Origin: Bryum argenteum
Lineage: Eukaryota > Streptophyta > Bryopsida > Bryales > Bryaceae
Reading direction: 5' to 3'
DNA length: 64,000 nt
NCBI GenBank assembly: GCA_037043015.1
Contig: CM073330.1
Location: 7,830,012-7,894,011, forward strand
Each line of letters opens with the position of its first letter. Positions within the stretch are counted from its first letter, which is position 1. Positions 59,301-64,000 of the stretch are shown here, one piece after another. The notes under the pieces were generated by a model that worked only from the letters and a program-made list of their open reading frames with translations, had not been told where the DNA came from and made no database searches. A program made the translations under genes and the position numbers.

Positions 59301-59866
59301 AAGATGAGTGTGGCTTTAATCGCGTGAAGGCAGGAGACTTTATAAGTGCATCGTCTGTTGACGACGATCCTTTTATATTCCCGAAAGATGTAAGCCAAGT
59401 TTTTTATGTAGAAGATCAAATCAACCGAGGTTGGAAAATGGTTGTGAAAGTACAACCACGTTCAAATTTAGTAGTGTACAAGAGGGCAGCAGGGGGTGAT
59501 GGAATTTCCGTCAAAATGAACCCTAATTTCAACGCCCTTGTCATACATACTGAACAAATGGCAGGACCGTCCACCGTTCCGTCTGATACGCTGAGAAATA
59601 GGTTGGATTTGGTGGCCATCGAGGCCGATGATGATGCAGGCGAAGGCTTGAGTCTCGGTATAGACGACGACGATGCTGTTGAAGTACGTGACGAAGAAGA
59701 CGGAGACGAATATTACCCCGAGGATGACGTGCCGAACCAATCAAACTGGGATTTCCCTGTGGGTTTCGACCAATTCGAGGTAGAGGACGAGTTAGCAGAG
59801 ATAGAAAGTGATGGAGAATTGGAGGCCAACCAACCCCTGCCGATTCTGGATTCAGCGCATCTGTAA
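54559..59866 (+). CDS. CACTA TNP2-type transposase, five exons, intact (1,190 aa)
   Basis: Exons 54,559-54,843; 55,732-56,319; 56,472-56,805; 57,045-57,529; 57,986-59,866 join in phase without stops, all with GT-AG borders. Residues 60-95 hold C-P-C-C-R-C and V-D-K-H, like the Transpos_assoc zinc region. At about 265-280 a C-P-C ... C-P-K-C cluster precedes S-R-F. The Transposase_21 (TNP2) core includes K-M-W-Y-F-P-L-I-P-R-L (292 on), S-T-D-G-I-N-P (Asp near 360), P-L-I-D-D-L-L (about 416-422) and V-M-H-T-E-K-N (Glu near 578). These are candidates for the acidic catalytic residues. Residues 671-796 match DUF4218 (M-H-N-I-L-H-I-V-E-E, M-Y-H-I-E-R-Y-L-K), and 961-1056 match DUF4216 (Q-V-F-Y-V-E-D). 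The tail is acidic. It should cut and join at the CACTA ends; activity is inferred from integrity only. Confidence 0.92.
56356..56387 (+). repeat. Poly-T run (32 nt) in TNP2 intron 2
   Basis: Uninterrupted T homopolymer between exon 2 (ends 56,319) and exon 3 (starts 56,472). It is prone to length errors. Confidence 0.9.
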
Positions 59867-60884
59867 ACAGGTAAGTGGATAGTGGCAATGCAACATCTGT
59901 ATCTTGGTTACATCAGTTTTTCAGTCCTTCGAGTTTTTCGGTAATAACGGTGTCGTTATCTTACTGGTATCTGCAGATTCGACGGAGAGTAGACGGAGTA
60001 GTCGGGCAAGTTGTTCCGACGGAAGAACACATGGAGCAGCAGAAATGGCGCGTCAAGGGAATGTAATTGTGCGATGGTTTTTTTGTCGTAGTAAAAGGCA
60101 TGCGTCTCCGGTCAACACATGCTCCTGTGAGAATGTAAAATACTTCAGCAGACGCCGAACATCCGTTCTGAAAATCGAACGACTGCAATCACCATTGCGC
60201 AGAATTGATAAATGTTACTGGATAGAAGGATTGGGGGGGAGGGGTTTGACTCAGAAATTGACGTATGCTCGTAATGAGATAGAGTTTCCCTACGAACGGC
60301 GTGTTGCAGGGACGGATTTCGGACACACAGAACGTGAGGATTGGACTCTACCGAAGGAGGAGTTGTGCAATATCATTTTGCACAAGTGCATCACATTTCT
60401 GGGAAACGGGAATGGTAAGCATATTCTGCTTTGCGGTTGTTGACGAACTATTCACGCTTACTTCGCAAAAATCAAGTTATGCTAGGAAGAGCTTGTACTC
60501 CTCAAATACACCAGGGTTCGTTCTACTCTGATACCGCTCCATTAGGTTTCCAGAACCGTTTGTACAGAAATTATGAGTAAGGGTAGGGTAGGGTACAATC
60601 GATTAAACTGCCGTCTCGCCACATCCTTGTCTAGTATGTGCCGAACTCTCGGATAAGACCGAAGTGAGCATTGTTAGTACACAACACTCGTCCAACCATA
60701 AGGCACAATACTTCTGTTCCTGTACAGGAGTACAATAGGAACCCCTCGAAAGAACTGTACAATTCGTGATGTGGAAGGAGATGCGCACGCCAGGTCTTAG
60801 GTTTGTATGATGATATCTTTTATTTACACATACATAGAATGGTTAGTGAAACTGATCAGATCTGTCTTGTAGGATTTCGGGAGA
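59867..60884 (+). other. Region downstream of TNP2 in the CACTA element
   Basis: A 179-codon frame at 59,904-60,443 contains E-R-L-Q-S-P-L-R-R-I-D-K-C-Y-W-I-E and T-Y-A-R-N-E-I-E-F-P-Y-E and ends near a donor-like GGAAATGGTAAGC. It may be an exon of the next unidentified gene. No domain is recognised. Confidence 0.35.
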
Positions 60885-61325
60885 ATGGACAATAGAGCTT
60901 CAACAGGCGGAGTCAGTGTCGGCAATTATGGGAGGAGACAGCGAAAGCGCACGGTGCACGCACTTGGAAGTGAATACCAAATTCACGGTAGCAATAAGCG
61001 GATTACTATGGAGCAGGCTCGGAAACGAAGTAATGGGGACATTGACTTCATTCCTGACCATGGTTTTGAAGGCCAGGAATTACTTCCCGGAATCCCAAAT
61101 GTTATAGTTGCAGAGGAGGTGTGGCCAAAGATACGCACAGGTAACCAAAACTCTCAAGTGGAGAACATGCTGAACATGAGACTGGTGTCCGAGTTCTGGT
61201 GTGCATTTATAGACTGCACTGATCTGATGGACCGCACGCAGCTGCTGAAATACAACAGAGTTGGTCCATGGCGGTTTAAAGAAGCTCCAGGCCGGTTCAG
61301 AGTTTTTTCTCGTCTCGTTGAGTAG
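60885..61325 (+). CDS. Unidentified ORF in the CACTA element (146 aa)
   Basis: It starts at ATG 60,885 after an acceptor-like TTGTAG and contains G-R-R-Q-R-K-R-T-V-H (basic), D-H-G-F-E-G-Q-E-L-L-P-G-I-P and P-W-R-F-K-E-A-P-G-R-F. It is on the same strand as TNP2, and ordinary amino-acid composition suggests a real protein. It could be a third element-encoded factor or captured host sequence. I do not recognise it. Confidence 0.45.
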   Translation: MDNRASTGGVSVGNYGRRQRKRTVHALGSEYQIHGSNKRITMEQARKRSNGDIDFIPDHGFEGQELLPGIPNVIVAEEVWPKIRTGNQNSQVENMLNMRLVSEFWCAFIDCTDLMDRTQLLKYNRVGPWRFKEAPGRFRVFSRLVE

Positions 61326-62165
61326 AGAAATAGGGGGGGGGGAGTTAGCCCTTCTAGTCTATTGAAACTTTGCTTCCATCAGCTAGAATGCTGTATCACG
61401 ATGTTGTTTTAGCATAATGATATCTACACGATTACTTTCTGAAGTGCAGGATTCAATGGAATGTAACCGATGGGATGCAAGCCACATCCAGTCCTGAGAG
61501 CGTTCAAAATTCTGCTACCAGTAGAAGTTTCTTTACTTGTCGAGCAGTTTCCTTGATCACTTTTATATGGGATTTCGTAATCGTACATGTGTGTGCTCTA
61601 CGAAGGCACCAGTGTCGTCAGACTCAATCACTTTTGTTTTTCTATAACCCATTATGCATAGTCGATACAGAAACGTATTTGATTATGTGGATATTAACTG
61701 TATGAAGTTACAGCAGTATAACGAGATGCCATTGAAGTTCATGGTACGACGGTTGTTCGAATTCTACCTTCTAGCTCTTTACCACAATCAACCGTAATAG
61801 TTACTTCCGGTGTCGCCTAAACCATTATCATGTACAATGTAAATCAACCCTATGAATCTGTTTGATTATTACACTCTACTTATTCTGTGCAGTACCTGAC
61901 ATCGCAAGCCGAAATCTATAAGGAAGGTAAGAAATTTACAAGGCCAAAAGGTAATGTACTATTTCTGAAGAGTGTAGATAAAATACATCGAGGAATTTCG
62001 GCGAGTTATGCAAGTTTCACCTCCACGTTCAGGATTTCGATACGCAAATCCGGGGTTTCAAAAGCACAGTATTGACGAGGTTACTTCCAATTTGTACTAA
62101 GTGTCGCAATGTAATTACCGGCGCAAAATTACTCTATGCAATGCCACTTTTACTTTACTTCTGTA
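61326..62165. other. CACTA interior, no clear gene
   Basis: A G9 run lies at about 61,332. A short frame near 61,893-62,075 (E-I-Y-K-E-G-K-K-F-T-R-P-K-G) follows an acceptor-like TGTGCAG and could be a small exon. Nothing else is supported. Confidence 0.35.
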
Positions 62166-62171
62166 CAATCC

Positions 62172-62292
62172 AGAACCCGCTTTACCCACTGCCGAAGTCC
62201 TGTAAACAGAGTATCGGGATAACGCTGTAACTACCCGCTTTACCCACTGCCGAAGTCCCGTAAACAGAGAATCATGATAACGCTTTAACTCC
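62172..62292. repeat. Subterminal tandem duplication (~59-bp unit)
   Basis: CCCGCTTTACCCACTGCCGA followed by AGTCC(T/C)GTAAACAGAG occurs twice in tandem, just inside the right subterminal zone of the CACTA element. Confidence 0.85.
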
Positions 62293-62724
62293 GCAATTGT
62301 CGGCCCACCATGATCGCATCGACAAAGTTTTTGAGAACTGCGCGTTCCCAAGGTAACGTAGTTCGAATTGAGACAAGCCGCGCGAAAACGTAGCTGGGAC
62401 AGTTCGAAAATCATGCCTGTCTTAAACGTAGCAATTTCCATCGAAAATGAGCCCAGAGTCCAAAACGTAGCTGCCGCGCCGTAGTTCGCAGTGCAACATT
62501 CTAGTAGTGCATGCTGCTAGTACTAGACCTGTAGTTGATCTTGTAGTTGGCTCTTTGGGCGGAGGAACTGCAGTTTTGTGAACTCGCCTTGCATATCAAG
62601 TAAGTGAATCATATCTTCACCATAGCGAGTCTCATAGCTTGAGTTTATGCCTTCAAACTTAAATTTGTGTTTTTTTGTTTAAACCGATTTGAATTATTAT
62701 CCTAACTCAAAATAATGTGCAGGA

Positions 62725-63845
62725 AATGGAAAAACCTAGTTCCTTGCGTTGGAGCAACAAATTTCACCAAAATGGCGGGATTTATGGGCCACATGAAAAA
62801 TAGTAGTTGTTGGGTATTTTGCCGAATAATCTCAATTTCGTTGCCTTTAGGATCTCGTGCCCCTCATGAGGTACGTGATGCTTGTATTCCAATTTCACAA
62901 TTCATCCCACGGGAGTCATCCCACGGGAGTCACCATCAAAGCCTTCGACAGGTCCTTGCGATACACATATGTACCTCCTTCCAGATATGATGAAGGAAAC
63001 ACCTACTGCGCATCAATATGATGCTACTTTAGAGATTATACGATTTATTCGTTCTTGCAACAACAATGAAGGGCTCTCAAATAAAGACATAGATACATTG
63101 TTGAGTATCTTGTGGCATCAAGATTTTGACGTGAGCAAACTGGAAATATGTACATCCTCGGATATAAAAAAATATGAGGAGGGGCTCTACACTGAGGAAG
63201 ATGTAAGTTTATACTCATTTTCATATAATTATCATGTGAGTAGGATTCTCTTTGATTCTTGACTCATTCTAAAAACGATCTTTGAATGCAGGGTTGGCAA
63301 TCTTATAAGCTTTCAATTGTCAGAAAGAAAATGAAGAGGTAGTTGAATTTCAATTCAAAGATACAGTGGTTGCATTGACCAACTTATTTTCATCCCCACA
63401 AGTAGCTGAAGACTTCAAGCTCTATCCATCAATTGAAATAAATGCATATGGAGAACGTGTATACAGCTCCTTAGAATCTTAGATACATGTGAGTGGTGGG
63501 AAGAAATGGAGGTAAATATCAATAACTAAAGTAAACTATTTTATTTTGTTTTACCTTTTGAGACGATGAATCAAGTCGCGGACCATTTAACTTAAACGCT
63601 CTTTCCAAGGTTGTGATTGTGGGAAGATGACTTCAAATGCAAGTAGCCCCGATTACGGCATAACTTATTTGTACATATTATTGATTTGCAAATTTAGTAC
63701 TCTACAGTGATCAAACAACATTATCAAACAACAGACCTATTCTCGAGCATCCAATAGTAATGTCTATTGGCAACATTTCTTGTCATATGAGGGAACTCGA
63801 TGAAGGCCATACATTAATTGGATTGCTTCCCATATTCTCTAGTGA
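62725..63845 (+). pseudogene. Decayed Plavaka-like (KDZ/CMC-type) transposase fragment
   Basis: Successive frames read like one protein. A possible zinc-finger remnant (C-V-G-A-T-N-F-T-K-M-A-G-F-M-G-H) lies at 62,725-62,810. I-I-R-F-I-R-S-C-N-N-N-E-G-L-S lies near 63,035. F-K-D-T-V-V-A-L-T-N-L-F-S-S-P and Y-G-E-R-V-Y-S-S lie at 63,325-63,480, with D-T-C-E-W-W-E-E-M in another frame near 63,484. P-I-V-M-S-I-G-N-I-S lies at about 63,750. The order fits Plavaka-type transposases, known mainly from fungi but with relatives elsewhere. Frame changes and stops show that it is degenerate. It may continue past the window edge. Confidence 0.5.
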
Positions 63846-64000
63846 GTATTTGTTTTAAATTATTGAAGATATATAGTAGAAGCCTCTTAGTATTGAGAGT
63901 ATGTCTAAGTTAACGATCTCTTTGTAGTACTGATTGTGCAAGTCTCAACAAATATGAACATATCCCAAGATCGAAAATTGGAGATGTTTCAAGAATGCTT

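Larger units (their letters stand above)
49013..62509. mobile_element. Complete CACTA transposon (13,497 bp), TSD CAT
   Basis: The left end is CACTACTAGAATCTG and the right end, inverted, is CACTACTAGAATGTTG. Exact 3-bp duplications CAT lie at 49,010-49,012 and 62,510-62,512. A second inverted box GAACTACG(C/G)C sits about 24 bp inside each end. Subterminal zones (49,030-49,290 and 62,340-62,490) repeat CGTAGC / ACGTAG words, as expected for transposase-binding sites. It carries divergent TnpA-like (-) and TNP2 (+) genes and a third, unidentified + frame. Confidence 0.95.

Overview
The window is nuclear DNA from a eukaryote of the plant lineage, most likely a non-seed land plant or close streptophyte relative; I cannot name the species. 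The reasons are GT-AG introns, a plant-type CACTA transposase with DUF4218 and DUF4216 regions, a SUVR-type SET-domain protein, an alpha-carbonic anhydrase, an H2A.Z-type histone fold and an F-box-associated/kelch-like duplicated gene. Most of the sequence is AT-rich and dominated by nested mobile elements, many of them nonautonomous. Several boundaries could be fixed to the base by terminal inverted repeats (TIRs) plus target-site duplications (TSDs).

Left part (1-10,360): a tandem duplication of about 2.2 kb carries two copies of an F-box-associated/kelch-like gene. The first (766-1878) is open and the second (4211-5305) has an in-frame stop. Two short TTAA-flanked piggyBac-like elements (2302-2674, 9335-9761), a 208-bp hAT-type element (6511-6718), a 0.7-kb AT-rich duplication and two minisatellites follow.

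Centre left (10,360-26,800): a decayed multi-exon gene or pair of genes on the + strand. A frameshifted part (10,943-12,741) ends in a RING-like zinc finger. Downstream exons encode an acidic/basic linker and a SUVR-type pre-SET/SET/post-SET domain ending at 26,781. A 9.9-kb hAT-type nonautonomous element (13,512-23,419, TSD ACACTGAC) sits inside one exon. That element holds five copies of a ~0.7-kb module, two of them in a giant inverted repeat (739-bp arms, 89-nt loop). It also holds GC-rich arrays of a near-palindromic 15-mer, a tRNA-derived SINE, and a nested nonautonomous CACTA element (14,260-16,885, TSD AGG) that itself contains further elements.

Centre (26,800-41,700): a decayed DDE-transposase-like gene lies on the - strand (27,061-30,565). 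It is followed by an H2A.Z-type histone gene (- strand, 34,315 to about 33,190 or 32,752) whose spliced N-terminal tail is three tandem repeats, each with a SUMO-interaction-like V-x-V-I-D core. I consider this the most interesting item in the window. Next is an alpha-carbonic anhydrase gene (- strand, 39,788-37,989) whose exons join in frame, except that the exon for the first two zinc-binding histidines could not be found.

Right part (41,700-64,000): degenerate sequence with an orphan 92-codon exon (43,015-43,290) and a decayed coiled-coil gene (44,827-46,634, -). Then comes a complete 13.5-kb CACTA transposon (49,013-62,509, TSD CAT). It carries an intact five-exon TNP2 transposase (54,559-59,866, +, 1,190 aa predicted) and a divergent four-exon Transposase_24-like gene (53,358-49,927, -) broken by one in-frame TAA. 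The right edge holds a decayed Plavaka-like transposase.
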